Source: Caballeronia zhejiangensis (GTDB taxonomy: Bacteria > Pseudomonadota > Gammaproteobacteria > Burkholderiales > Burkholderiaceae). From it: a stretch of DNA of 63,637 nt. Below, in pieces: positions 24,119 to 33,434 of the stretch; the first letter of the stretch is position 1; each line of letters begins with the position of its first letter. Where the stretch lies: assembly GCF_000698575.1 (NCBI RefSeq), contig NZ_JFHD01000038.1, positions 1 through 63,637 on the forward strand, in the 5' to 3' direction. The notes under the pieces were generated by a model. That model ran no database searches. It had not been told where the DNA came from and worked only from the letters and a program-made list of their open reading frames with translations. Position numbers and translations under genes: made by a program.

Positions 24119-25198
24119 TTAGAACATATGGCGGATGCCCAGGGTTACGCCGTTAGTGCTACCGGCTGGTGCGTACAGCGCGCCGTTGGTCGACAGCCCA
24201 ATATGTTCTGCACCCTTGTTATTGACAAAGCCGTACTGCCCGTACAGTGCGGTCGCTTTCGACAAGGAGTAGACGACGCCGGCGGCAGCCATAATCGACC
24301 GGTTGTTGGAATCGTTCCCGTCTCGGATAAACCAACCACCAGCATTAACGTTCAGGGAAGGGGTGATGTTGTAGTTGAAGCCGGCACCGAAGACCCGATT
24401 GTCAAACGAGCCCTGCAGCTTATAGTTGACGAACACTGCTCTGACGCCCCAACTTCCCCAGTCGTAACCAGCGCCGATGGTACGTCCAATGAACGGAACC
24501 GTACTCGGGATGGGAGTCGTTGCGGCTGAGCCCCCTGCGTTTCCGTCATAGTACGAGGCGGTGAGCAAAACGCCACTATTGGCATAAGTAAGGCTTCCTG
24601 CGTACTGTCTACCAGCTTGAAAGTTTCCCGCCGTGCCGCCCAGAGCCAGCATCGCTCGCCCCTGCAAACCAAAGAATGAAGGGCTTGTATAACCGATTGC
24701 GTTGGGATTGTAGGCGCCGGTAGCGAAAAGCTGTCCGGTGTAAATCGGAACTTCACTGCCGAACAAGGAAATGTTGCGCGGATCGGAAGCAATCAGTGAC
24801 AGCACGAACGGGGAATATTGAACGCCGACCTGTACCCGTCCGAAGCCGCCTTCCAAGCCAACCCAAGCCTGACGTCCGAATAGGTTTCCGGTGGAGTCTG
24901 CGAAGCCGCCATTCGAGATATCGATACCGCTTTCCAAGTTGAAGATTGCGTGAAGGCCTCCACCCAAGTCTTCAGTTCCCAATAAGCCGAACGTGGACGA
25001 CTGCAGATTCCCGTTTGTGAAAGAAAACTGTTTTCCACCATTCTGCCCTGTCTTTTCATTGAGCGTTTTGCTGACGTACATAACGCCACCATCGACGACA
25101 CCGTAGAGCGTGACTGAGCTTTGTGCCTTGGCAATCGTTGCAATACCTGAGCCAAGTAAAAGTGCGACAAGGAGGCGGAGTTTAGGTTTGAACGTCAT
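24119..25198 (-). CDS. Outer-membrane porin (Burkholderia trimeric type)
   Basis: Protein of 359 residues with a signal peptide cleaved before QSSVTLYGVVDGG, the standard mature start of the Burkholderiales porin_4 family. It ends with a Phe (RHMF), the outer-membrane sorting residue. Family motifs such as LGGGLHAIFNLESGIDI, FGRQAWVGLEG and FGRVQVGVQYSPF are present. It faces the nitrophenol cluster in convergent direction and could admit its substrates, but porins of this type are general. Confidence 0.93.
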   Translation of the reverse strand: MTFKPKLRLLVALLLGSGIATIAKAQSSVTLYGVVDGGVMYVSKTLNEKTGQNGGKQFSFTNGNLQSSTFGLLGTEDLGGGLHAIFNLESGIDISNGGFADSTGNLFGRQAWVGLEGGFGRVQVGVQYSPFVLSLIASDPRNISLFGSEVPIYTGQLFATGAYNPNAIGYTSPSFFGLQGRAMLALGGTAGNFQAGRQYAGSLTYANSGVLLTASYYDGNAGGSAATTPIPSTVPFIGRTIGAGYDWGSWGVRAVFVNYKLQGSFDNRVFGAGFNYNITPSLNVNAGGWFIRDGNDSNNRSIMAAAGVVYSLSKATALYGQYGFVNNKGAEHIGLSTNGALYAPAGSTNGVTLGIRHMF

Positions 25199-25889
25199 TT
25201 AGAAAGTCTCCAATAAAACTTATTGTGCATATCCGCCTCAAGCAATATGACATGCTCCCGTGCATTCAACCGAGCAATGCCAGTGCTCAACTTTGGAAAG
25301 CAGCGTTTCTAGAAAATCCAGTGCGTTGCTGGCGCGCTGGTGTGAGTCAAAGATGACGACCGTCGATGGATACTGGTATCAATGGGCGCAATTAATCCTC
25401 CTACGCCTCACGAAAGGCATCAGGACAACAACTCGGTACGGCTTGACGGCTTTTCGGGTATGCGATTCGCCTACGCGCCAGATGGCTGAGATTCAAGACA
25501 AGAGCGCGCGGTTATACGAGTAGGTCGCCAAATATCCCTCTGACCCTGACGAACTACCCCTGCAGAGAGCGGGATTGGTTCATGGTCTAGATTGACATAG
25601 CGAACGTAGACGCGACTTTTAGTTTCGCTGACGATGGTTCTCGCGGTGCGTTCGAAAATTTGACGAATGACGCGACCGATATTTGGGCGTAATTCGATAC
25701 TTTCGTTTTAAGCTGAACATGATCTTGTCTCCATTCAAAATCATTCGGCACCGGAAGTTTTGTATTCGTTTATTGCCCACCAACGCCGAACATAGGGCAT
25801 CTAGTTCAATTTCGACTGCCCTAAGCCGAGTCTAGACGAGCGACGAACTAAGCTAAAAGTTGACCTAATTCGTCGACGCATCTGATTGC
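25199..25889. other. Non-coding stretch between porin and MFS genes
   Basis: About 690 bp. The left part should hold the promoter of the porin gene, and the right part lies downstream of the MFS gene. No frame shows a family resemblance or a good ribosome binding site, and no repeat was noticed. Confidence 0.5.
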
Positions 25890-27158
25890 TCACTCTTGTT
25901 GGGGAAGCTCAACAGCAGGAAATGTTTGCTTGATTTGACGGGCGCGTTTGGGTGCCGTCTCAACTAGAAAGAGGCAGACCAGGAAGCCGAGCAGGACTCC
26001 GTAAATCGGAAGCCAAACGATGTTGTGAATTCCGAAATGAGTCGCTACAAATCCGGCTAACGCTGGCGCGACGCCCCCACCAAAAATTTCACCGGCACCT
26101 ACAACCAGGCCGATTGACGTCGAAACCATTCCGGCAGGTGCCGCTTCCGTAGCAATCGGGCCAGACAGCAATGCGACGAGACCCAGAGTGAAGAAAGAAA
26201 TCACGAAGAGAACGGCGAAGAGGAGCACAGGCTGCGCGCCGATGCCTCGGAAGAAGAAAAGCATGAACGCCGTGGCGACGAACCCTATGATACCTGCCGT
26301 GCGACGACCGATGATGTCCGAAATTCCCGGAAGACCGAATTGACCAAAGAATCCGCCAAAACCAATCGCAGACGCGACGAAGCCCATGCTCCGCATGTCC
26401 AACATCAGGTATTGCGTAAGATAGAGCGGCAACATTGCTCCAAGCACGAAGACAGCAGTCATCGCACAGAAAAGTGCGATCATCGCGAGCATGACGTTGC
26501 GGCTTTTGATGACATCTTTCCAGCTTCCAGCGCGAGTCGGAAACTCGCTTTCAGTCACCTGCTGCGTTTTCGGCTCGCGGATGACGACATACATTAATAA
26601 GCCAAGAATGAGTCCCGGAACGGCAACAAGCGCAAAGACCCATCGCCACGACATTACGCCTAGAAGTTGCGTGGCAATGATAGGTGCGAGTGCAAGTCCA
26701 AAGAGGGCAAAGCCACTCTGTTGCAAGCCCAGATTGAATCCGCGTCGCTTTGCATGCGACGCGTCAGCCGTCGCCGCGAAGCTTGTTGGGCAGAACGATC
26801 CCTCAGCGACGCCCATCAGCGCGCGAATTGCAAGCAACGAAGCCAGTCCACCGGAGACGCCCGAGAACCCGGACAACAGCGAAAAAGCGATGATCGAAGG
26901 GATCAGTACTTTGCGTCGGCCGATCTTGTCGGATAAGCCACCCATGATGATTGCGAACACACCCCAAGACAAACCGAGGATGCCAATACAGTTCCCGACA
27001 TCCTGAGCGGTCAGCCCCAAATCCTTCATAATTGAGGGGAACAATGGTGCAATGAGCCACCGATCGAGACCGACGAGGCCAAATCCAAGCGCCAGCAGTG
27101 TCACTGCTTTCCATTCATAGGATGTGTCCCACTCTTTTCCTTGCATGTCTCCTCCCAA
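25890..27158 (-). CDS. MFS transporter, aromatic-acid type
   Basis: Twelve-helix major facilitator protein of 422 residues. The first helix reads ALGFGLVGLDRWLIAPLFP, followed by the MFS signature GGLSDKIGRRKVLIPS between helices 2 and 3. The start may be at 27158 or at the internal ATG four codons on (27146). The pattern resembles proton-coupled importers of aromatic or other organic acids. It lies between the porin and the IclR regulator, so it may import a substrate of the neighbouring pathway; the substrate cannot be told. Confidence 0.88.
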   Translation of the reverse strand: MGGDMQGKEWDTSYEWKAVTLLALGFGLVGLDRWLIAPLFPSIMKDLGLTAQDVGNCIGILGLSWGVFAIIMGGLSDKIGRRKVLIPSIIAFSLLSGFSGVSGGLASLLAIRALMGVAEGSFCPTSFAATADASHAKRRGFNLGLQQSGFALFGLALAPIIATQLLGVMSWRWVFALVAVPGLILGLLMYVVIREPKTQQVTESEFPTRAGSWKDVIKSRNVMLAMIALFCAMTAVFVLGAMLPLYLTQYLMLDMRSMGFVASAIGFGGFFGQFGLPGISDIIGRRTAGIIGFVATAFMLFFFRGIGAQPVLLFAVLFVISFFTLGLVALLSGPIATEAAPAGMVSTSIGLVVGAGEIFGGGVAPALAGFVATHFGIHNIVWLPIYGVLLGFLVCLFLVETAPKRARQIKQTFPAVELPQQE

Positions 27159-27715
27159 ATCTACATCGTTGCGTAAATTGCATTAGTCCTTTGCTAACGA
27201 GCCTAGAATAGTGGGAAGCGCTTATCGGAAATAATCAGATTGCGCGAACGGGTCATTCGCAAAAACCAAACGATCAGGCTCGCGAACATTCGATTGTGTG
27301 AGGGAGACCTCCCGTGGGACATGATCTTTCGTCGGCGCTGTCAATCGTTCGTGTTATGTCGCAGGAGCAGAACGAAGCAACAACGGTTGGAAGAACCAAC
27401 GAAACGGAGAGGTCTAGAGGGGCACGACTGCACGTCGAGCAAAATGTGGTCAGCAAGTGGTGGTGCGTACAGTGTCGGTGCGATCAACACGTTCGCTCAT
27501 TGATCCGCGCGCTACGCGATGTCGTCTGAGTGCGTAGGACAGTTTGCGCGGAAGGCGATTTCGTAGACTTTTCTTCGAATACGTTCGCGACAGCGATTCA
27601 GACGCGTCGCTTGGGGGATTTACTTAGGGAAGGCAAACAACACTGCCAGAGACACTGATTGACTTCCAGGTACTCTGTTCGCTGTACGCCAACAATAACG
27701 TTCGAAGATGCTTGC
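27159..27715. other. Non-coding stretch between MFS and IclR genes
   Basis: About 560 bp with no supported gene. It contains the palindrome GTTGGAAGAACCAAC near 27384, which may be a regulator site for the MFS gene. Confidence 0.45.
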
Positions 27716-28489
27716 TCAGGCGCCGATTGAACTGCGTCCAATCTCCGCCTGTAGGATTTCCTTTAAGCGAAGTGCCCGGTCTGCGTAAAGTTCTCGCTGC
27801 TCGACGGCGCGCGCTGTTGGCGCGACTATGCAGATAGCATAAGGTCCAAGGACCGTGTCGATCGCAATTGCCACCGAGGACACACCTTCGATGGACTCAT
27901 TCGACTCCCAGGCGTAGCCCTGAGCGCGGATCCGAGCCAATGCGCGCAGAAGTCCGCTCGCGGAATGGACCGTGCTCTGGGTGACTTGCTTGTAGTCGTC
28001 GCCGAGCAGAGCTTTTACATCGAGGTCAGTATGCAGAGCCAACAAGGCTCGGCCCCCGCTTGTGCTGTGGAGCGGAAGATCGCCACCTACGCGAGGCATC
28101 ACGCGCAGAACGTGTTCGGCGACCACAATATGAATGAAGGCCATATCGCGCCCACTCATGCGCGCCAAAACGGTTGTCTCGTTTATCTCCGCCGATAGCT
28201 GTTCCAAATGCGGCCGCACGATCGAGATGACGTCCGTATGCACGCGACCGACCAGCCGAAGTAGCGCTGGTCCGAGACGTACTCCGTCACTTCGATCTGC
28301 ACGCACGAGGTTTTCTTGGCCAAGAGCCGCGACAATCCGCTGGACCGTCGATCGAGGCAACTCTACCTCCTTGGCAATCTCGGCGAGGCTCATGCCGCCG
28401 GGTCTCTCGCTAAGAGCATTGAGAATCTTTGCGGTTCGGGCAATCACCTGAATACCGCCCGTCTTGTCCTCGCCCGTTGCGTCGCTCAC
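27716..28489 (-). CDS. IclR-family transcriptional regulator
   Basis: Protein of 257 residues with an N-terminal winged helix (MSLAEIAKEVELPRSTVQRI, about residues 33-52) and a C-terminal IclR effector domain containing GRDMAFIHIVVAEH and LHSTSGGRALLA. IclR proteins respond to small aromatic or organic acids. It is divergent from the efflux operon that starts at 28715 and has a nested palindrome in the shared gap. Control of that operon is the simplest reading; control of the MFS gene downstream on its own strand is the alternative. Confidence 0.93.
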   Translation of the reverse strand: MSDATGEDKTGGIQVIARTAKILNALSERPGGMSLAEIAKEVELPRSTVQRIVAALGQENLVRADRSDGVRLGPALLRLVGRVHTDVISIVRPHLEQLSAEINETTVLARMSGRDMAFIHIVVAEHVLRVMPRVGGDLPLHSTSGGRALLALHTDLDVKALLGDDYKQVTQSTVHSASGLLRALARIRAQGYAWESNESIEGVSSVAIAIDTVLGPYAICIVAPTARAVEQRELYADRALRLKEILQAEIGRSSIGA

Positions 28490-28568
28490 GGTTTCCCCAT
28501 TGATGAATTAAGGACCCTCCCGGCGCATCTCGCTTAGAAGGCACCCAATGTTGTTTCTTACCACGATG

Positions 28569-28602
28569 TGGAATTTTATCGCACCGTGCGACATGTATTC
28601 CA
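28569..28602. promoter_or_regulatory. Nested palindrome in the IclR/efflux intergenic region
   Basis: TGGAAT at 28569 and ATTCCA at 28597 form the outer inverted repeat, and TCGCA-CCG-TGCGA forms an inner one with nearly the same centre. The outer arms resemble the TGGAA/TTCCA arms of known IclR operators. It lies between the divergent IclR and efflux genes, so it is a likely operator for the IclR protein. Confidence 0.45.
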
Positions 28603-28714
28603 AAACCCGCAATGCAGTACATTGAATCGCGTTGTAGAATCCAGTCTACTGCATCGCATGGTGGTTTGGGTGTCTGCCATGCGGGTGATGTGCCAATTTC
28701 TCTTAGGTGGGTGG

Positions 28715-30346
28715 ATGAGTACGCTAGCGGAACCGACGACAGTGAGTGCCCCCGCGCCTGCGAGCAGTCCGAAGCCCGCTGCTGCGCCGACGCATGTGTT
28801 CAATGCCCGGTTGATGGTCGGACTGCTTGGCATCCTTATCGCGTCCCTGGCTTCAGGACTGAATGATCGGGTGACCGACATCGCCTCCGTTGATTGGCGC
28901 GGCCAGATTGGGATGGGTCACGACGAAGGGACGTGGATCGCTGCGGTCTATGAGGCAGGCGAGGTTGCGGGGATGATGATTTCGGCCTGGTTTGCCGTCA
29001 CGCTGTCGTTCAGGCGCTTTGCAGTTGGGGTGTCGGTCGCCTTTGCGGCCTTGGCCGTCGTCTTTCCTTTTGTTAGCGACTACGGGACATTGCTGGCTTT
29101 GAGAGTGGTGCAGGGGGGGGTCGGTGGACTACTCCCTCCGTTGCTGATGACTGCGGCACTTCGGTTCTTGCCGCCGAAAATCAAGCTTTACGGCATGAGC
29201 GCCTACGCGCTGACGGCGACCTTCGGCCCAAATCTCGCAACTCCCTTGGCTGCCCTTTGGACCGACACGGTCGGTTGGCAGTTTGTGTACTGGCAGGTGA
29301 TTCCCCCGTGTCTGCTTGCTGCCTTGCTGATGGGGTGGGGCCTGCCGCAGGACCCTGTTCGCCTCGAGCGATTCCGTCAATTTGATTGGCGCGGCGTGCT
29401 CAGCGGATGTGGTGGCGTGGCGATGCTCGTGCTTGCACTTGAGCAAGGCGAGCGCCTCGACTGGCTTGCTTCGCCTCTGATATGCACGTTACTCATTTGC
29501 GGTACGGCCTCGCTGGTTCTCTTCTTCATCAACGAATGGAACCATCCGCTGCCTTTGTTCAAGCTACAGATGCTTGGTCGACGCAATTTCGCTCATGGAT
29601 TGCTCACGCTTGCGGGCATCTTGATCATTTTCTTGTCTGCATCGATGCTACCGGCCACTTATCTGGCCGAGGTGCGCGGTTATCGTCCGCTTGAGATCGG
29701 GCCTCTCGCCTTGACGATCGCGATTCCGCAGCTGGTGGCGTCCCCGTTCGCAGCGATGCTTTGCAATATCAGATGGCTGGATAGTCGCATTGTGCTGGCT
29801 ACAGGCCTAGCGTTGCTCCTGGCCGCTTGCATCGGCGGCTCATTCCTAACCGATGATTGGGTACGCGACAACTTCTATCTGCTTCAGGCGATGCATGCGC
29901 TCGGGCAGCCGATGACCGTGCTGCCAGTGCTCATGGGCGCCACCGGCGCGGTGCAGCCTCCAGAGGGGCCATTTGCCTCGGCGATGTTCAACACGACCCG
30001 TGGGATGGCAACCGTGATTGGGGCAGCGTTTGTCGAATCGCTTCTTACGCATCGGGAGCATTTTCATTCGAACGTGCTCCTCGACCAGATTGGCCGCAGG
30101 GTTCATCTGCTTGCCCGCTCGGACATCTTGAGTCGACCTAATGTCCTGCATCTTGAACCTGGTCGGCCTATGTCCGGAGAAGGACTCGGTGCGCTGGCTG
30201 AGCAAATCAGAAGTCAGGCCCTCCTCATGGGCGTTGCCGACGTGTACCTCGTCCTTGGGGCAATGGCAGTTGTGCTCGCACTGGTGCTCGTCTTACTGCC
30301 TCAACGTACATATCCGCCGGGTACAGATCCTCGGCTCACCAAGTGA
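28715..30346 (+). CDS. MFS drug efflux pump, EmrB/DHA2 type
   Basis: Inner-membrane pump of 543 residues, the length of 14-helix DHA2 exporters. A proline- and alanine-rich N-terminus precedes the first helix (LMVGLLGILIASLASGLNDR). The motif DEGTWIAAVYEAGEVAGMMI and loop residues RVVQGGVGGLLPPLLM are typical of the EmrB group. The start at 28715 was chosen for its GGTGG upstream and because the family begins here; the frame is open further upstream. It overlaps the emrA-like gene by four bases and forms a tripartite pump with the next two genes. Confidence 0.92.
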   Translation: MSTLAEPTTVSAPAPASSPKPAAAPTHVFNARLMVGLLGILIASLASGLNDRVTDIASVDWRGQIGMGHDEGTWIAAVYEAGEVAGMMISAWFAVTLSFRRFAVGVSVAFAALAVVFPFVSDYGTLLALRVVQGGVGGLLPPLLMTAALRFLPPKIKLYGMSAYALTATFGPNLATPLAALWTDTVGWQFVYWQVIPPCLLAALLMGWGLPQDPVRLERFRQFDWRGVLSGCGGVAMLVLALEQGERLDWLASPLICTLLICGTASLVLFFINEWNHPLPLFKLQMLGRRNFAHGLLTLAGILIIFLSASMLPATYLAEVRGYRPLEIGPLALTIAIPQLVASPFAAMLCNIRWLDSRIVLATGLALLLAACIGGSFLTDDWVRDNFYLLQAMHALGQPMTVLPVLMGATGAVQPPEGPFASAMFNTTRGMATVIGAAFVESLLTHREHFHSNVLLDQIGRRVHLLARSDILSRPNVLHLEPGRPMSGEGLGALAEQIRSQALLMGVADVYLVLGAMAVVLALVLVLLPQRTYPPGTDPRLTK

Positions 30347-31398
30347 ACGCAATTATGAAGAAATGGATAGTTATCGGCGTGGTTGCCGTCGTTGTCGTAA
30401 TCGGAACGGTTGCCATGTTCCGCGTGGCCGGGTTGTTCGAGCGAGGCATGCAGTCGACCGACGACGCTTACATCACCGCAGACTTCACGCTCGTCGCCCC
30501 GAAAGTGTCAGGGTTAATTTCAAAGGTGGCGGTCGAAGACAACCAGCCTGTGCGAGCGGGTGACCTTCTTGCGTCGATTGATGACCGCGACTACCAGGTG
30601 GCGCTCGAAACGGCGCAGAGTCAGCTGAGTGCGGCGCAAGCACGACTCAAGAATGCTCAGGCCCGCGAGACAAGACAGCACGCGACCATCGATCAGGCAC
30701 GAGCAGCCGTTCGCGCCGATGACGCTGCCGTCGTGTTCGCAGGTCAGAACGCCCAGCGCTATGCAGACCTTTCGCGACAAGGCGCCGGCACGCAGGAGCA
30801 ACAGCAACAGACGAGCTTCGCTCAGCGTCAGCAAGCGGCTATCCGCGATCGCGACGCCGCAGCACTTACCGCTGCCGAAAAGGAACTTGGCGTGTTGGCT
30901 AGCGAAGACGCAGAGGCGCAAGCGGCGGTAACGCTGGCAGGCGCGGCGGTACATCAGGCCGAACTCAACCTCTCGTACACCAAGATTTTGGCGCCGTTTG
31001 ACGGCGTGATTGGACAACGTTCGGTGCGTGTCGGTGCGTACGTTGGCCCGAATACCACCCTGCTCGCGGTCGTACCTCTGTCCGAAGCTTACGTCGTCGC
31101 CAACTTTCGCGAGGTTCAGCTCACGCATATGCGACCGGGTCAATTGGCTCGCGTGAAGATCGACGCGTTGCCGGGTGTGGAACTGACTGGACACGTCGAC
31201 AGCGTGTCGCCAGCAACGGGTCTGACGTTCGCGCCCGTGGCCCCTGATAATGCGACGGGCAACTTCACAAAGGTAGTGCAGCGTCTGCCAGTGAAGATCG
31301 TGCTTGACGCAAATCAACCGGCAGCAGGTCTGCTGAAGGTCGGTATGTCCGTCGTGCCGAAGGTCGATGTCAGCGCGCGTAGTGGAGCTGCGAGATGA
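30343..31398 (+). CDS. HlyD-type membrane fusion protein, EmrA-like
   Basis: Periplasmic adaptor of 351 residues with one N-terminal membrane anchor (WIVIGVVAVVVVIGTVAM). The lipoyl half-motifs are STDDAYITADFTLVAPKVSG and YTKILAPFDGVIGQRSVRVG, with a coiled-coil hairpin between them (about residues 85-200, rich in Ala, Gln and Glu). The GTG at 30343 overlaps the pump stop; the ATG at 30355 is also possible. It links the inner-membrane pump to the outer-membrane channel encoded next, which it overlaps by four bases. Confidence 0.92.
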   Translation: MNAIMKKWIVIGVVAVVVVIGTVAMFRVAGLFERGMQSTDDAYITADFTLVAPKVSGLISKVAVEDNQPVRAGDLLASIDDRDYQVALETAQSQLSAAQARLKNAQARETRQHATIDQARAAVRADDAAVVFAGQNAQRYADLSRQGAGTQEQQQQTSFAQRQQAAIRDRDAAALTAAEKELGVLASEDAEAQAAVTLAGAAVHQAELNLSYTKILAPFDGVIGQRSVRVGAYVGPNTTLLAVVPLSEAYVVANFREVQLTHMRPGQLARVKIDALPGVELTGHVDSVSPATGLTFAPVAPDNATGNFTKVVQRLPVKIVLDANQPAAGLLKVGMSVVPKVDVSARSGAAR

Positions 31399-32969
31399 TG
31401 AACTTCAAGCCGCTGTGCGCGACCATCATAGCAGTCCAGATTGCCACGCTGCTCGGAGGATGCATGGTGGGTCCGGACTTCGTCAAACCCGACCCGAAGC
31501 CGCCTGAAGCATGGCGCGATCACGTGGTGGACAGTAGCGAGAGCCACCCAACGAACGCCGCCGCTCTGGCAACCTGGTGGAAGATCTTCGATGACCCAAT
31601 CCTCAACGGTTTGGTAGACCGAGCGGCAGCCCAAAACCTCGATATTCAAGTCGCAGCGAGCCGGCTGCAACAGAGTCGATGGCAGAGGCGAATCGTAAGC
31701 TCCGCGGGGCTGCCGTCGATTGGAGCAAACGCAAGTGCGCAACGGATGGGTGCCAGTGAAAACGGTCTGATGAGCTTGACCGGTGTGGGTTCGCAGCCCC
31801 CGGCGTCGAGCCTTGCCAATGGCGTTGGGAATGGCAATGCGGGCATCAGCGGAGCGGACATCAGTGCTCCCATGAATCTATATCAATACGGATTCGATGC
31901 TTCGTGGGAGTTAGATATTTGGGGGAAGACGCGTCGCTCGGTTGAGGCCGCCGATGCATTGACCTCGGCGTCAGACGAAACGCGCCACGGAGTGATACTC
32001 GCGGTGCTTAGCGAAACCGCGTCCAACTATGTTCAATTGCGGACTGTTCAGGCAACACTGAAAAATACGACCGAGACCCTTGGGTTGGTTAAGCATAGTC
32101 TCGAGCTCACGCAAGCGCGTCAGAAAGCCGGAGCAACCACGTCGCTTGAGGTCTCCGAGGCTGCCGCACAGGTGCAAGCAGTATCGGCGCGTATCCCTGA
32201 CCTCGAGTCGCAGGAAGATAAGCTGATCAACGCCTTGAGCCTGCTCGTCGCTGCTGAACCGGGCGCCTTGGCGGATGAGCTCGAAACAGCCAAGCCCATA
32301 CCCCCTGTGCCCTCAGAGGTGCCGATGGGCCTGCCGTCTGAGCTGGCCAAGCGTCGCCCAGATATACGGGAGGCTGAAGCGCGTCTTCACGCGGCAACTG
32401 CGGGGATTGGCGCCGCGAAGGCCGACTTTTATCCGTCCGTCACCTTGAGTGGAAGCTTTGGCATGCAGTCGCTGAACTTCGCAACCTTGGGTACATGGGC
32501 TGCCCGACAGTTTGCGATTGGCCCCACGCTAAATCTGCCGATCTTCCAAGGCGGTCGTCTCACAGGGATGTTGCACCTGCGTGAGGCGCAGCAACAAGAG
32601 GCTGCGCTCGAGTATCAAAAGACTGTCTTAGGCGCGTGGCATGAAATCGATGATGCGTTAATCGATTTCGATGCGCGTCAACGCAAGCGCAAGAATCTGG
32701 CCTCAGCTCTCGACCACAGTCGTGCTGCTTATGACGCGGCGATCTACCGATACAAGGCGGGTGCGAGTACCTTCCTCGATGTCCTTGTGTTACAGCAGGC
32801 TCTTCTCGACGCACAGACGCGCTGGGTCAGCGCGAATGGTGATGTGTCGTTGACAGCGATACGGCTTTTCAATGCGTTGGGCGGCGGCTGGGAAACCGAC
32901 TCAGCCGTTAGTACGGTGAGCAGCACTAGTGAAGGTAATAGACAAACGGACGTCACAAGTCCGCAATAG
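31395..32969 (+). CDS. NodT/OprM-family outer-membrane efflux lipoprotein
   Basis: Protein of 524 residues with a lipoprotein signal (LLGGC, lipidated Cys at about residue 23) followed by the conserved MVGPDFVKPDPKPPEAW. Two outer-membrane-efflux repeats follow, with GFDASWELDIWGKTRRSVEA and LAKRRPDIREAEARLHAATA as hallmarks. It is the exit duct of the tripartite pump and overlaps the fusion-protein gene by four bases (ATGA). Confidence 0.94.
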   Translation: MMNFKPLCATIIAVQIATLLGGCMVGPDFVKPDPKPPEAWRDHVVDSSESHPTNAAALATWWKIFDDPILNGLVDRAAAQNLDIQVAASRLQQSRWQRRIVSSAGLPSIGANASAQRMGASENGLMSLTGVGSQPPASSLANGVGNGNAGISGADISAPMNLYQYGFDASWELDIWGKTRRSVEAADALTSASDETRHGVILAVLSETASNYVQLRTVQATLKNTTETLGLVKHSLELTQARQKAGATTSLEVSEAAAQVQAVSARIPDLESQEDKLINALSLLVAAEPGALADELETAKPIPPVPSEVPMGLPSELAKRRPDIREAEARLHAATAGIGAAKADFYPSVTLSGSFGMQSLNFATLGTWAARQFAIGPTLNLPIFQGGRLTGMLHLREAQQQEAALEYQKTVLGAWHEIDDALIDFDARQRKRKNLASALDHSRAAYDAAIYRYKAGASTFLDVLVLQQALLDAQTRWVSANGDVSLTAIRLFNALGGGWETDSAVSTVSSTSEGNRQTDVTSPQ

Positions 32970-32978
32970 GAGCGGGGA

Positions 32979-33233
32979 ATGAGTGGTTGGTGCTGTAGTG
33001 AAGAGGCAGATTTTCCGTCGTGGATACGAGAGCTTGATCCTAATTTGCACTCGATGGCCCATCGACGCGCCTGCGTTTGGCAGGACGAGTTGACAGGTGA
33101 ATGGTGCTGGGAGATCGAATCGTTTCACGGCAGCGGGAATGTCGCCAGTGGAAGAGCGCTATCGCGCGAAGAGGCGATGGCAGCAGCAGATGCAGTCGTT
33201 GCTACCGCGGTAAAGACCGGCGAACGCTCGTAG
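32979..33233 (+). CDS. Small unknown protein at the end of the efflux operon
   Basis: Protein of 84 residues starting nine bases after the outer-membrane gene, with GGAGCGGGGA just before the ATG. It is soluble, rich in Trp and acidic residues, and has no signal peptide. The family is not recognised. Tight spacing suggests it is translated with the pump, but its role is unknown. Confidence 0.6.
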   Translation: MSGWCCSEEADFPSWIRELDPNLHSMAHRRACVWQDELTGEWCWEIESFHGSGNVASGRALSREEAMAAADAVVATAVKTGERS

Positions 33234-33434
33234 CAGCGGAATTGAATTTGGACTTGGTGAGAGTGTCAGCGCGTCAAGGACACACTCTGGTCTTAGTTGG
33301 GCGCTTTAACGCGAATGCGACGAAGCCCTACAACGTTCGGCAACTACCGCAAACACGTGAAGCTTACTGTTCTCAGCGGACGTGACGTAGCGACCTGTCG
33401 AACCTAGAGACACCTCAGATATCGGCGAGGATTT

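Noticed and set aside
27384..27398. GTTGGAAGAACCAAC as a fourth PnpR-type box
   Set aside because: The spacing is GTT-N9-AAC rather than N11, and it does not share the GTTCG arm; reported only as a palindrome.
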